From positions 62,001 through 126,000 of the forward strand of contig JAVHLB010000002.1 in NCBI GenBank assembly GCA_031082425.1: DNA of 64,000 nucleotides, read 5' to 3'. This stretch comes from Candidatus Edwardsbacteria bacterium (GTDB lineage: Bacteria > Edwardsbacteria > AC1 > EtOH8). The translations under genes were made by a program, and so were the position numbers. Within the stretch, counting starts at the first letter, position 1, and each line of letters opens with the position of its first letter. The notes beneath the pieces were generated by a model. The model saw only the letters and a program-made list of their open reading frames with translations. It searched no databases and was not told where the DNA came from. Shown here piece by piece: positions 41,512 through 49,224 of this stretch.

Positions 41512-42317
41512 CTTGAAACTCCCGTCATCACATTTCCCAGCCACAGGGGAAGGTTTATCAGGCGGGACAGAATAAAGAATGCGCCCCAGGTCAATACATA
41601 CATGGTGTCGCCCCAGCCCGTCCCCGGCCCTTTTCCGGTATGGTATTCGCCCCTGAAGCCCCGCAGGCACATGGCATCATAGACCCTCTGGGCCCGGTCC
41701 ATGGTCCTTATAAGGATCTGCCCCAGCAGCGGACCCCATACTTCCCGTTTAAGCCCTTGGGAACTGAAAGCCCTAAGGGCGTGGGCCTGGACGGTTCTGG
41801 CGGCCTCCTCCAGCAGAACGGATATGTACCGGTAGGTCAGGATCGTCTGGAGGACGAATATCCTGGGAACTTTAAGTTTTCTCAGGGAAAGTGCCACCCC
41901 CTCCATGCCAGTGGTGGCTATCAGCAGCAGCGCCGAGGTCACGGCCAAGGTCCCTTTTAAAAATATTGACAGGAAGATCAGCCAGCCGGACGACATCGTA
42001 TATCCCAATATATTCACCGTGCTGTGGTCGAATAACGGATTCAGAAGGCCTATCCCCACTATCATCGGTTCGATGTACAAAAGACGCTTTAACAGGGGTC
42101 CCGGGGGTATTTTCGCTGCTGCTGCAACGAATACCGGAAAGAATACCAAAGGCAGCAGGGCAATGGTGGCGTGCTTGTCGTAGGAGACCAGCAGCACCGT
42201 GTAAACCAGGGTGGCCAGCAGCTTGGCCAGGGGATGCAATCGATGGATGAAGGAATCCCGACTGGCCAGTTCATCGAACTGCCGGATATTATATATGGCG
42301 TTTATGATATTGGACAT
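41508..42317 (-). CDS. cbiQ: ECF transporter transmembrane subunit CbiQ/NikQ
   Basis: Scaffold membrane subunit of the cobalt/nickel ECF transporter. 269 residues with about five membrane segments, family coupling helices ARTVQAHALRAFSSQ and MDRAQRVYDAMCLRGFRG (the Ala-Arg-Gly type motifs that contact the ATPases), and the N-terminal HPLAKLLATLVYTVLL. Located 102 bp after cbiM; the spacer carries a formula-like arm (42334-42359). Overlaps cbiO by 4 bp. Confidence 0.92.
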   Translation of the reverse strand: MSNIINAIYNIRQFDELASRDSFIHRLHPLAKLLATLVYTVLLVSYDKHATIALLPLVFFPVFVAAAAKIPPGPLLKRLLYIEPMIVGIGLLNPLFDHSTVNILGYTMSSGWLIFLSIFLKGTLAVTSALLLIATTGMEGVALSLRKLKVPRIFVLQTILTYRYISVLLEEAARTVQAHALRAFSSQGLKREVWGPLLGQILIRTMDRAQRVYDAMCLRGFRGEYHTGKGPGTGWGDTMYVLTWGAFFILSRLINLPLWLGNVMTGVSR

Positions 42318-42333
42318 ATACTCAATAAAATTT

Positions 42334-42359
42334 TACCACTAAGGCACCAAGACACAAAT
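42334..42359. repeat. CGCAAAG formula repeat, degenerate arm
   Basis: TACCACTAAGGCACCAAGAC... in the cbiM-cbiQ spacer; same rhythm as 5863-5888 and 33658-33683. Confidence 0.4.
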
Positions 42360-42418
42360 ATTTATTCATAAAGTTTATAAATTGCGCCTTGATATCCTAT
42401 CAACGGCCTGTTTGTCCT

Positions 42419-43465
42419 TTAGGCTGGCTTTTTCCTGGTTTTATTGCTCAGGTTGATAATGAAGCCCATGAAAGCCGCCAACAGCAGGGTCATTATGCCG
42501 CCCACCAGCCCGGAGAGGCTGGTACCGCCGTTGACCGCCGGCCATTTTTCATTTTGTTCCCCGGCCGGCCTTTCGCTTCCGGAAACCTTGAACCCGTAAT
42601 CCGGCAGAAAAGCGGTCTTATCCTGCACTGCGGCCAGTTTTTCATAAGCAGGGTCGGCGGCCTCCAGTTCTTCCTGGCCGGAGGCTTTGAACATGGCCCA
42701 TTCCAGCCCGTCCGGATGGGAGGAGGCGAACCAGGAGAGCACCGCCCCGGTCAGTACCGCCGCCGCCGCCAGCCCGGTCATCACCTTTTTAAGGGACAGG
42801 CCGCCGCCCAGGGCCTGGTTCAATGACGCCTTTTCCATGATCTCCGGCCGGGCCTTCCAGACGAAGGATATCACCGCCGCGGTCACCAGGCCCTCCACGA
42901 TCCCTATGGCCAGATGGATGGGCTGCATCAGGAGAACGAAAGTGCTGAACGGCAGTTCGGTCTTGCCGGAGAACAGCGTTTCCAGGACCACTGCGAAAGC
43001 CCCCAGCTGAAGTCCAATGATGGCGGCAGCCATTGAAGCGATCATGATCCGTTTGGGGGAAATATCTTTCCCGATCATTTTTTTATAGATCAGCGGATAG
43101 GCCACAAAACAGGTGAAAAAACCCATATTGAAGATATTGGAACCCAGAGCCAGCAGGCCGCCATCGGCGAAGAACAGGGCCTGAATTATCAGGATGGAGG
43201 ACATGGTCAGAAATCCGGCATAGGGGCCCAGCAGTACGGCCAGCAGCAACCCCCCGCCCAGATGCCCGCTGGAACCGGTGCCGGGTATTGAGAAATTTAT
43301 CATCTGGGCGGCAAAGATGAAGGCCCCCATCACGCCCATCAGGGGAATTTTTTTCTGGTCCAACCCGTCTTGGACCTTTTTGATGGAATAGGCGGCCGCA
43401 CCGGCGGTGGCGGCCCACATTGCTCCGCCCACCACCGGCGAGATCAGGGCATCTGCCATATGCAT
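42419..43465 (-). CDS. cbiM: CbiM-CbiN (PDGLE) fusion, metal-binding ECF component
   Basis: Substrate-capture subunit for Co2+/Ni2+. The N-terminus MHMADALISPVVG has the required Met-His-Met head whose amino group and His2 bind the metal. Residues about 1-215 are the CbiM membrane domain (SSGHLGGGLLLAVLLGPYAG). Residues about 235-345 are a second part with two more membrane segments and the PDGLEWAM motif of CbiN/PDGLE proteins, so M and N functions are in one chain. 348 residues. It follows the binding-lipoprotein gene (32 bp) under the NikR-type operator, so nickel is the likely substrate. Confidence 0.93.
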   Translation of the reverse strand: MHMADALISPVVGGAMWAATAGAAAYSIKKVQDGLDQKKIPLMGVMGAFIFAAQMINFSIPGTGSSGHLGGGLLLAVLLGPYAGFLTMSSILIIQALFFADGGLLALGSNIFNMGFFTCFVAYPLIYKKMIGKDISPKRIMIASMAAAIIGLQLGAFAVVLETLFSGKTELPFSTFVLLMQPIHLAIGIVEGLVTAAVISFVWKARPEIMEKASLNQALGGGLSLKKVMTGLAAAAVLTGAVLSWFASSHPDGLEWAMFKASGQEELEAADPAYEKLAAVQDKTAFLPDYGFKVSGSERPAGEQNEKWPAVNGGTSLSGLVGGIMTLLLAAFMGFIINLSNKTRKKPA

Positions 43466-43497
43466 GGTTCATGACTCCTTAGATGTTTCTATTAGGG

Positions 43498-44364
43498 CTA
43501 TTTTAGCGCTTCCTTCAGCACTGCCAGATTTTTTTCCATGGCAATGATATAGGCCTCCGGTTCCATGGGTCCGGTGACCGCGGGATCAAGGCTATACATC
43601 TTGGCCCCCGTCTCCCTGGCTATGGTCTCAGCCGACTTGGCCGGATACTGGGGCTCGGCGAAGATGGCTTTGACCTTGTTCTTCCTTACCAGTTCGATGG
43701 TTTGGGCCAGGTCGCCGGCGCTGGGCTCGGAGCCCGGCTCTCTTTCTATCACCGCCAGGATGTTCAGCTCGAATTCCCGGGCGAAATAGGGAAAGGCCTC
43801 GTGAAAGGTGATGATATTCCTGTTTTCAACCTTTTTGAGCGCCAGATGCATTTTTTCCTTCAGCGCTTCCAGCTTGACCAGATAGCGCTGGACATTCTCC
43901 CGGTAATAGCCGATATATCCGGGATCGGCCCTCTCCAGACCGGCCTCGATATTGCGCACCTGCCAGATGGCCCCGGAGATGCTGGCAAATATATGGGGGT
44001 TGGCGTGGCCCTTTTCTTCGATCAACTCGATATCCTTGCTGGCATCTATCACTGACAGCTTGGTGTTCTGCCGGATCACATCGTCCAGAAATGACTCCAT
44101 CCCGGCCCCGTTGATCACCAGAATATCAGCCCGGCTCAGGGTCTTCATGTCCTGGGGCGTCATCTGATAGTCATGCAGGCAGCCGGTGAAAGGCGGGGCC
44201 AGGTTGATCAGTTCGACCCCGGGAACATCCTTGACGATATTGGCGGTCATGATATACATGGGGTAGAAGGAGGCGACCACCGTCAGTCGGGCTGGCTCTT
44301 CCTTTTTTGAGCAGCCGGCCAGCAAAATCACCGCCGATGCCAGCGACAAAGTCCAGGTTTTCAT
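43498..44364 (-). CDS. ZnuA/TroA-type metal-binding lipoprotein
   Basis: 288 residues. It starts at ATG 44364 with AAGGAGAGG before it, giving a lipoprotein signal peptide MKTWTLSLASAVILLAGC with the lipidated Cys at 18. Cluster A-1 features: VASFYPMYIMTANIV, metal ligands in GCLHDYQMTP, NPHIF, TFHEAFPYF and the late acidic ligand in YSLDP. Normally such proteins feed an ABC importer for Zn or Mn; here no cognate permease or ATPase is adjacent, and it sits between an outer-membrane protein and a CbiMN-CbiQ-CbiO ECF system. Nickel or cobalt binding is therefore inferred from context. Confidence 0.85.
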   Translation of the reverse strand: MKTWTLSLASAVILLAGCSKKEEPARLTVVASFYPMYIMTANIVKDVPGVELINLAPPFTGCLHDYQMTPQDMKTLSRADILVINGAGMESFLDDVIRQNTKLSVIDASKDIELIEEKGHANPHIFASISGAIWQVRNIEAGLERADPGYIGYYRENVQRYLVKLEALKEKMHLALKKVENRNIITFHEAFPYFAREFELNILAVIEREPGSEPSAGDLAQTIELVRKNKVKAIFAEPQYPAKSAETIARETGAKMYSLDPAVTGPMEPEAYIIAMEKNLAVLKEALK

Positions 44365-44380
44365 TTTCCTCTCCTTGTTG

Positions 44381-45076
44381 TTAAAATCCTGCGGTGATGC
44401 CCGTGGTGATTGTGGTCTGGGGGCCGCGCTGATCATGAATTCGGATGCCCAGGTCCCAGTCAACCGGACCCAATCTAATCGAGCCGCCTATCAGACCGCT
44501 GTTCCCAATGACCCCAGTCCGGTCATCAAGCATCTCTCCGCCAAGCTCGGCGCAGATCCGGTATTTTTCGGCAAAGCTATATTCGGCCGCCAGGGAGGTC
44601 CCGATGCTGCCCCGGACCAGGGCTTCCCCGGATGAATTATAGCCCAGGTTATAGTGCAGGCCCAGATCTCCGTATTCCCGGCTGAAGATAAGATTGAGGC
44701 CGTATCCGGCTGAGCCGGTCTCGAAGCCGGCGCTTAAGGAGATATCCGGCAGTGTTTGATGTTCTTTCATAAGAGTCATTTTAAAGCCCACTTCCAGCGG
44801 CGACATCCCCCAGCCAACAGTGTTTCCGTCGGCATCCTGATCGGTGCTGTGGGAAAATCCCAGCCCGAGGTCCAGACGGTCGGTCAGGCCGTGTTTGATG
44901 GCGATACCCGGGGTCTGGCCGGTCCCCTCCGGGCGGTACTGACAGTGGTCGAATGACATTTCCGCTTCGGTTTTGCCCCTCTCCACCGTTCCGGCATCGT
45001 CGGTGTCCAGCGGCCGGGCGGCCTGCGCCCAGCCGGCAAACCAAACCAGCATGATCCCCAAAAACACCCTCAGCAT
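44381..45076 (-). CDS. Outer-membrane barrel-like protein of the nickel operon
   Basis: 231 residues with a signal peptide (1-19, ending AQA) and alternating amphipathic strands. The start of the mature part ARPLDTDDAGTVERGKTEAEM resembles outer-membrane barrels of the phenol-degradation MetA-like family (PF13557-like), and the chain ends GITAGF, a terminal Phe. AAGGAG precedes the ATG by 7 bases. It is the first gene after the NikR-type operator, 16 bp before the metal-binding lipoprotein. An outer-membrane entry channel for nickel is a reasonable inference, not shown by sequence. Several His and Asp residues lie early in the mature part (FDHCQYRP). Confidence 0.7.
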   Translation of the reverse strand: MLRVFLGIMLVWFAGWAQAARPLDTDDAGTVERGKTEAEMSFDHCQYRPEGTGQTPGIAIKHGLTDRLDLGLGFSHSTDQDADGNTVGWGMSPLEVGFKMTLMKEHQTLPDISLSAGFETGSAGYGLNLIFSREYGDLGLHYNLGYNSSGEALVRGSIGTSLAAEYSFAEKYRICAELGGEMLDDRTGVIGNSGLIGGSIRLGPVDWDLGIRIHDQRGPQTTITTGITAGF

Positions 45077-45108
45077 CCCGGGACTCCTTGCCCTATTATA
45101 AATTAAAA

Positions 45109-45139
45109 TCGTGCTACGTTTATAATAATTGTAGCACGA
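45109..45139. promoter_or_regulatory. NikR-type operator
   Basis: Perfect inverted repeat TCGTGCTAC (45109-45117) - 13 bases - GTAGCACGA (45131-45139). Its core GTGCTAC-N13-GTAGCAC is close to the GTGTTAC-N13/14-GTAACAC sites I recall for Geobacter-type NikR. It overlaps the -10 box and start of the nickel operon, so binding would block transcription. Confidence 0.8.
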
Positions 45140-45156
45140 ATGATAAAACCTGTCAA
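45128..45156 (-). promoter_or_regulatory. Near-consensus sigma70 promoter of the nickel-uptake operon
   Basis: Minus strand TTGACA (45151-45156, perfect), 17 bp, TACAAT (45128-45133). The operator GTGCTAC...GTAGCAC begins in the spacer and covers the -10. The strong promoter plus overlapping operator fits repression by metal-loaded NikR. Confidence 0.85.
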
Positions 45157-45173
45157 GATAAATTATTCTGCCG

Positions 45174-45599
45174 TCAGTGCAGCACCCGGCAGCTGGCCTG
45201 GGAAAGCAGGCACTGGCCCACCCCTTTCAGGGCGCCGATCCGTCCCTGGAGGTCCTCCAGTTTTTCCACCGGCCCCCTGACGATGATGGTCTCCATGCAG
45301 TGGTGGTGGTCCAGGTGGACATGCTGGGAGGCGATGATCTCGGCGTCGGCATCATGCTGCAGGGCCAGCAGTTTTTCCACCAGGTGCGGCCGGTGGTGGT
45401 CGTAGATTATCAGGATGGCCCCCACCATCTCCTGGCCCCTCTCGGCCGCCTGGGCCGCCAGCAGGTTCCGGATCATGTCCCGGATGGCCTCGGAGCGGTT
45501 GGTGTACCCCTTGCGCCGGATTAGTTTTTCGAATTTCCCGACCAGGCTCTCCTCCACCGAGACCCCGAAGCGCAGGATATTTTCCTTTTTCTGATTCAT
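45174..45599 (-). CDS. nikR: Nickel-responsive regulator NikR
   Basis: Ribbon-helix-helix repressor with a C-terminal ACT-like nickel domain. 141 residues. RHH part residues 7-50 (RFGVSVEESLVGKFEKLIRR, GYTNRSEAIRDMIR). The four square-planar nickel ligands are all present at His82, His93, His95 and Cys101, with the same spacing as His76/87/89/Cys95 of E. coli NikR. It lies 97 bp upstream of the metal-uptake operon and 17 bp after queH. The operator between it and that operon is its obvious target; it may be transcribed from the upstream run. Confidence 0.96.
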   Translation of the reverse strand: MNQKKENILRFGVSVEESLVGKFEKLIRRKGYTNRSEAIRDMIRNLLAAQAAERGQEMVGAILIIYDHHRPHLVEKLLALQHDADAEIIASQHVHLDHHHCMETIIVRGPVEKLEDLQGRIGALKGVGQCLLSQASCRVLH

Positions 45600-45616
45600 C
45601 GTCCTTTTTTGATCTC

Positions 45617-46153
45617 TTATATTTTCTTTTTGGTTTTCATATATCGGTCCCGTTCGCTGAAGATACAGCCGCAGTATTTCTGGCGGTAAAGTTCCAGTTC
45701 CCTGGCCCTGGCCCGGCCGTCATCCCAGCCTTTCCGGAAATCGCGATACAGGAACTCCACCCCGTATTTTTTGCCGATATCATTCCCCAGATCCTTGATC
45801 ATATCATGCTTCTGATAAATGCTGTAAAGGAGGGTGGTCGAGAATGAGTCGTACTTTCCTCGCATCGCTTCCATTGCCGTCGCTTCCAGCCTGGTCGAAT
45901 AACAGGCCCGGCAACGGTCCTCCAGCAATGCCCCAAGATTCTCCTCCAGGGGATATTCATCGCGATAGATGATCTTCAGATCGTTTCTTCGGGCAAAATC
46001 CCTGACCGAGGCCAGCCGCGCCCGGTATTCCTGGTAGGGATGGATATTGGGGTTGAACCAGAAACCGGTGATCCCCGCCTTTTCACCCGACAGCGACTGG
46101 TGCGGATAACAGAGGCAGGGGGCGCAGCAGATATGCAGCAACAGCCGGGACAT
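45617..46153 (-). CDS. queH: Epoxyqueuosine reductase QueH
   Basis: Last step of queuosine synthesis: reduces epoxyqueuosine in tRNA, replacing the B12-dependent QueG. 178 residues (DUF208) with the cysteine pairs LLHICCAPC (about residues 6-14), RCRACYSTRLE (about 83-93) and YCGCIFSERDRY near the end, which hold the iron-sulfur and metal site. It follows dapA by 3 bp. Its presence with tgt and queA shows that the tRNA-bound part of the pathway is encoded within this window. Confidence 0.93.
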   Translation of the reverse strand: MSRLLLHICCAPCLCYPHQSLSGEKAGITGFWFNPNIHPYQEYRARLASVRDFARRNDLKIIYRDEYPLEENLGALLEDRCRACYSTRLEATAMEAMRGKYDSFSTTLLYSIYQKHDMIKDLGNDIGKKYGVEFLYRDFRKGWDDGRARARELELYRQKYCGCIFSERDRYMKTKKKI

Positions 46154-46156
46154 CGG

Positions 46157-47038
46157 CTAGATTATCAGCCCGTATTTTTTCAGCTCGGCTTTGAGCAGTT
46201 TCTTGGTGGCCTCCGACACCTCCACCAGCGGCATCCGCATCTCGGCATGGCACAGCCCCATCAGATTCAGGGCGGCCTTGACCGGCCCGGGGCTGGTCTC
46301 CACGAACAGGGCCTTGATCAGGGAAAACTGCTTGAGGTGTATCTTTCGGGCCCCATCAACCTCCCCCTTGAGGAATTTATCCACCATTTTGGCGGTATCC
46401 TTGGGGGCGACATTGGCCACCACCGATACCACCCCTTGGGCCCCGATGGCCAGCATCGGCAGGGTCAGGGAGTCCTCGCCGGAGAACACCGCCATCTTTT
46501 CCCCGCATAGGGTGATTATCTGGCTGACATTGTCCAGGTTTCCCGAGGCCTCCTTGATGGCCACGATATTCCCGATGGCGGCCAGGCGGCAGACAGTGGC
46601 CGGATCCAGGGAGACCCCTGTCCGGCCGGGGACGTTGTACAGCATGATCGGCAGTTTGGTAGCCGAGGCCACCGCCTTGAAATGCTGGTAAAGCCCCTCC
46701 TGGCTGGGCTTGTTATAATAAGGAGTGACCACCAGCGCCCCGTCCACTCCCATTTTCTCCATCTCCTGGGTCTTGGTGATGCTTTTCAGGGTGTCGTTGG
46801 TGCCGGTATAGGCCAGGACCTTCATTTTGCCCTGGGCCTTCTTCAGGGTTGTTTCGACGATCTTTTTGTATTCCTCCGGCAGGACCGTCGGTCCCTCCCC
46901 GGTGGTGGCGGCGAAGACCACCCCGGCGGTGCCGTTGGCCGCATGAAAATCTAAAAGCCGTTCCAGGGCCGGTACGTCCAGGGTACCGTTTCTGAACGGC
47001 GTTACGATTGCCACAAAAGAGCCTTTCCAATCTATCAT
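46157..47038 (-). CDS. dapA: 4-hydroxy-tetrahydrodipicolinate synthase
   Basis: Condenses pyruvate with aspartate semialdehyde in lysine and diaminopimelate synthesis. 293 residues, TIM barrel. GTTGEGPTL-like region appears as ATTGEGPTVLPEE, the Tyr motif as MLYNVPGRTG (Tyr about 134) and the Schiff-base Lys as VAIKEASGN (about 163). GGGAGCGGG precedes the ATG. It lies 75 bp after the nucleoside kinase and 3 bp before queH. DAP supply fits a peptidoglycan-making diderm. Confidence 0.95.
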   Translation of the reverse strand: MIDWKGSFVAIVTPFRNGTLDVPALERLLDFHAANGTAGVVFAATTGEGPTVLPEEYKKIVETTLKKAQGKMKVLAYTGTNDTLKSITKTQEMEKMGVDGALVVTPYYNKPSQEGLYQHFKAVASATKLPIMLYNVPGRTGVSLDPATVCRLAAIGNIVAIKEASGNLDNVSQIITLCGEKMAVFSGEDSLTLPMLAIGAQGVVSVVANVAPKDTAKMVDKFLKGEVDGARKIHLKQFSLIKALFVETSPGPVKAALNLMGLCHAEMRMPLVEVSEATKKLLKAELKKYGLII

Positions 47039-47113
47039 CTTAATCCCGCTCCCTAATATTATTTATCGGTATGATTATTATCATTTTCAGTCCTCGGTTC
47101 ATGGTCTCGGCTT

Positions 47114-47767
47114 CTACCTCTTGCCCTTGCTGCCCACCGGCACATAATACCGGGTCCCGGGATGGGGCTGGCAGATCTTCTCCACCAGGTCGTTGAAATC
47201 ATCCTGGTTGTTCACGAAATCTATGTCGTTGACATTCACCACCAGCAGCGGGGTCTCGGAATAATGGAAAAAGAAATGATTGTAGGCCTCGGAGAGCTCG
47301 GACAGGTATTCCCGCTGCATGCCGTGCTCGAAGGGCCGCCCCCGGTGTTTGATCCGCCGGAGCAGCACGTCCACCTCGGCCTGCAGGTAGACCACCAGGT
47401 CGGGCTGGTTGATGTTTCTCTCCAGCAGCGGCAGCATATGCTCGTAGAGCGAGATCTCGTTCTGGTCCAGGTTCAGGTAGGCGAAGATCTTGTCCTTGGC
47501 GAACAGGTAATCGGACACTATGCCCTGGCTGAACAGCTCCTGCTGGAAAAGGTTCTGCTGCTGTTTGAAGCGCGACAGCAGGAAGAATATCTGGGTCTGG
47601 AAGGCGAAGGCCCGGCGGTCGGAGTAGAACTTGCTCAGGAAGGGGTTCTCCTCCACCTCCTCCTGCACCAGCCTGGATTTGAAGCGCTCGGCCAGCATCC
47701 GGGCCAGCGAGGTCTTGCCCACCCCGATCACGCCCTCCACCGCTATGTAGTTGGGTATCTGTGCCAT
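47114..47767 (-). CDS. Deoxynucleoside kinase
   Basis: Phosphorylates deoxynucleosides for dNTP salvage. 217 residues with P-loop VEGVIGVGKTSLA (about residues 9-21), the EEVEENPFLSKFY segment, SDYLFAKDKIFA (DR/DK-type motif) and the lid RIKHRGRPFEHG. It belongs to the dNK/dGK-dAK family; the preferred base cannot be read from sequence. It starts 3 bp after folK's stop, in a run with dCMP deaminase, which fits deoxynucleotide metabolism. Confidence 0.9.
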   Translation of the reverse strand: MAQIPNYIAVEGVIGVGKTSLARMLAERFKSRLVQEEVEENPFLSKFYSDRRAFAFQTQIFFLLSRFKQQQNLFQQELFSQGIVSDYLFAKDKIFAYLNLDQNEISLYEHMLPLLERNINQPDLVVYLQAEVDVLLRRIKHRGRPFEHGMQREYLSELSEAYNHFFFHYSETPLLVVNVNDIDFVNNQDDFNDLVEKICQPHPGTRYYVPVGSKGKR

Positions 47768-47770
47768 CTT

Positions 47771-48292
47771 TTAATATCTGCTCTTATCTAATTTTCTCAC
47801 GCCCTGGCCCTTGGCGTCCAGGCCTGCCAGGATTTCGCTTATTTTCTTTTTGCTGCAGGGGTCGACCAGCTCCGGGGCGATCTCCAGCAGGGGGATCATC
47901 ACGAAGGCCCTCCTGGCGGCCTGGGCATGGGGGAGGGTCAGCTGCTCGGTGCTGGTCACCAGCTGATCGTAGTACAGGATGTCCAGGTCGATGATCCGGG
48001 GTTCGTTCTTCAGTTGCCGTTTCCGGCCCAGGTGTTTTTCTATCCTCTGCAGGGAGATCAGCAGTTCGGCGGCCGGCAGCCGGGTCTCGATCTCCATCAC
48101 CGAATTGAGGAACTTCGGCTGGTGGACGTTGCCCACCGGGTCGGTCTCGTAGACCGACGAGGTGTTCCTGATGATGACGCCCGGGACCTGCTCCAGCGCG
48201 GCGATGGCGCTCCGGATGTTTCCCAGGCGCTTGCCCAGGTTGGAGCCCAGCCCTATGTAGGCCCGGACGGCCTTGTCCTGGGATGTCTTCAT
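47771..48292 (-). CDS. folK: HPPK, folate-pathway pyrophosphokinase
   Basis: Transfers pyrophosphate from ATP to 6-hydroxymethyl-dihydropterin. 173 residues from ATG 48292, chosen because it overlaps the deaminase stop (ATGA 48289-48292) and because IGLGSNLGKR starts at residue 13 as in the family. Signatures: SSVYETDPVG, FLNSVMEIET, RIIDLDILYYD and LPHAQAARRAFVMIPL. A longer frame reaching 48580 is a shadow of the deaminase gene. Confidence 0.94.
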   Translation of the reverse strand: MKTSQDKAVRAYIGLGSNLGKRLGNIRSAIAALEQVPGVIIRNTSSVYETDPVGNVHQPKFLNSVMEIETRLPAAELLISLQRIEKHLGRKRQLKNEPRIIDLDILYYDQLVTSTEQLTLPHAQAARRAFVMIPLLEIAPELVDPCSKKKISEILAGLDAKGQGVRKLDKSRY

Positions 48293-48804
48293 GGCCGGCA
48301 CTTGATTGTTTCGAGTTTTGCCTCCCGGAGCATCTGGCGGGACAGCTCGTCGGGATAGCCCTCCAGGAATACCACCTTCTTGATCCCGGCGTTGATGATC
48401 ATCTTGGAGCACAGCACGCAGGGATGATGGGTTATGTAGATGGTGCCCCCGGCCAGCGACACCCCGCAGGTGGCCGCCTGGATGATGGCGTTCTGCTCGG
48501 CATGGATGGCCCGGCAGATCTCGTGCCGCTCCCCGGAGGGCACTTTCAGCTGCTCCCGGAGGCAGCCCAACTGGTCGCAATGCTTCATTCCCGAAGGAGC
48601 CCCGTTGTACCCGGTGGCCAGTATCCGCTTGTCGCGCACCACCACCGCCCCCACTTGGCGCCGCAGGCAGGTGGACCGGGTGGAGACCATCCGGGCCAGG
48701 CTGATGAAAAACTTTTCCCAGCTGGGCCGGGTTTTTCCCCGGGGCAGGACCTTGGCCCGGCCGGATCTTTGGGCCGGTCTGGCGGCCTTCTTCTTAAGCG
48801 GCAT
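48289..48804 (-). CDS. comEB: Deoxycytidylate deaminase
   Basis: Deaminates dCMP to dUMP for thymidylate synthesis. 171 residues with the zinc site CRAIHAEQNAI (His-Ala-Glu) and THHPCVLCSKMI (PCxxC), plus GYNGAPSGMKHC of the dCMP deaminase branch. The first 28 residues are basic, alanine and lysine rich, and unlike the core domain. It is 3 bp after the DUF4388-like gene and overlaps folK by 4 bp. Confidence 0.93.
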   Translation of the reverse strand: MPLKKKAARPAQRSGRAKVLPRGKTRPSWEKFFISLARMVSTRSTCLRRQVGAVVVRDKRILATGYNGAPSGMKHCDQLGCLREQLKVPSGERHEICRAIHAEQNAIIQAATCGVSLAGGTIYITHHPCVLCSKMIINAGIKKVVFLEGYPDELSRQMLREAKLETIKCRP

Positions 48805-48807
48805 TGC

Positions 48808-49221
48808 CTATTTCTTGCTTTCCAGGGCGATGTCCGGCTCGAAGGACAGCTCGCTGTCCTTGGCCGAAAGGCACAGGGCCAGCACGCTCATCTGGTGGAG
48901 GGCCATGGCCTCCTCCAGCCGCTGCCGGGTTATCATCTCCAGCTCCACCAGTATGTCGCCCAGCCGGCCCCCGTTCTTCTTCTGGTGGTCGACCGCCCTC
49001 TTGACCTCCTCCGGGCTCAAATGGCCGCCGGCGGTCAGGATCTCGCCGATCAGCTTCTTGCGCTCGGCCGAGGAGAAGCCCGAGATGGAGCCCCCTTTGA
49101 ATTCCACGTATTCGGTGTATTCGGGATTGTCGATGGTCAGCACCCCGGACCAGTGCTCCTTGATGGCGGTGCCCACCACATCCCCGAACTGCACCTTGCC
49201 TAGCTGTTTGATCTCTCCCAT
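48808..49221 (-). CDS. DUF4388-like small protein
   Basis: 137 residues. Residues about 5-60 (GDVVGTAIKEHWSGVLTIDN, VEFKGGSISGFSS) resemble DUF4388/PATAN-type domains seen in bacterial signalling and motility. Residues about 60-115 (IGEILTAGGHLSPEEVKRAV, RLGDILVELEMITRQRLEEA) look like the small helical repeat found at the N-terminus of GspE/MshE ATPases. No catalytic site is seen; a signalling adaptor role is speculative. Packed 3 bp from both glyA and the deaminase. Confidence 0.6.
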   Translation of the reverse strand: MGEIKQLGKVQFGDVVGTAIKEHWSGVLTIDNPEYTEYVEFKGGSISGFSSAERKKLIGEILTAGGHLSPEEVKRAVDHQKKNGGRLGDILVELEMITRQRLEEAMALHQMSVLALCLSAKDSELSFEPDIALESKK

Positions 49222-49224
49222 TTC

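Noticed and set aside
41512..41670. N-terminal extension of cbiO
   Set aside because: It translates cbiQ codons in another frame; ATG 41511 gives the ATGA overlap and the family's N-terminus.
45077..45173. Cobalamin riboswitch before the Co/Ni transport operon
   Set aside because: The spacer is only 97 bp and is filled by a promoter and NikR-type palindrome; no B12-box-like segment is seen.
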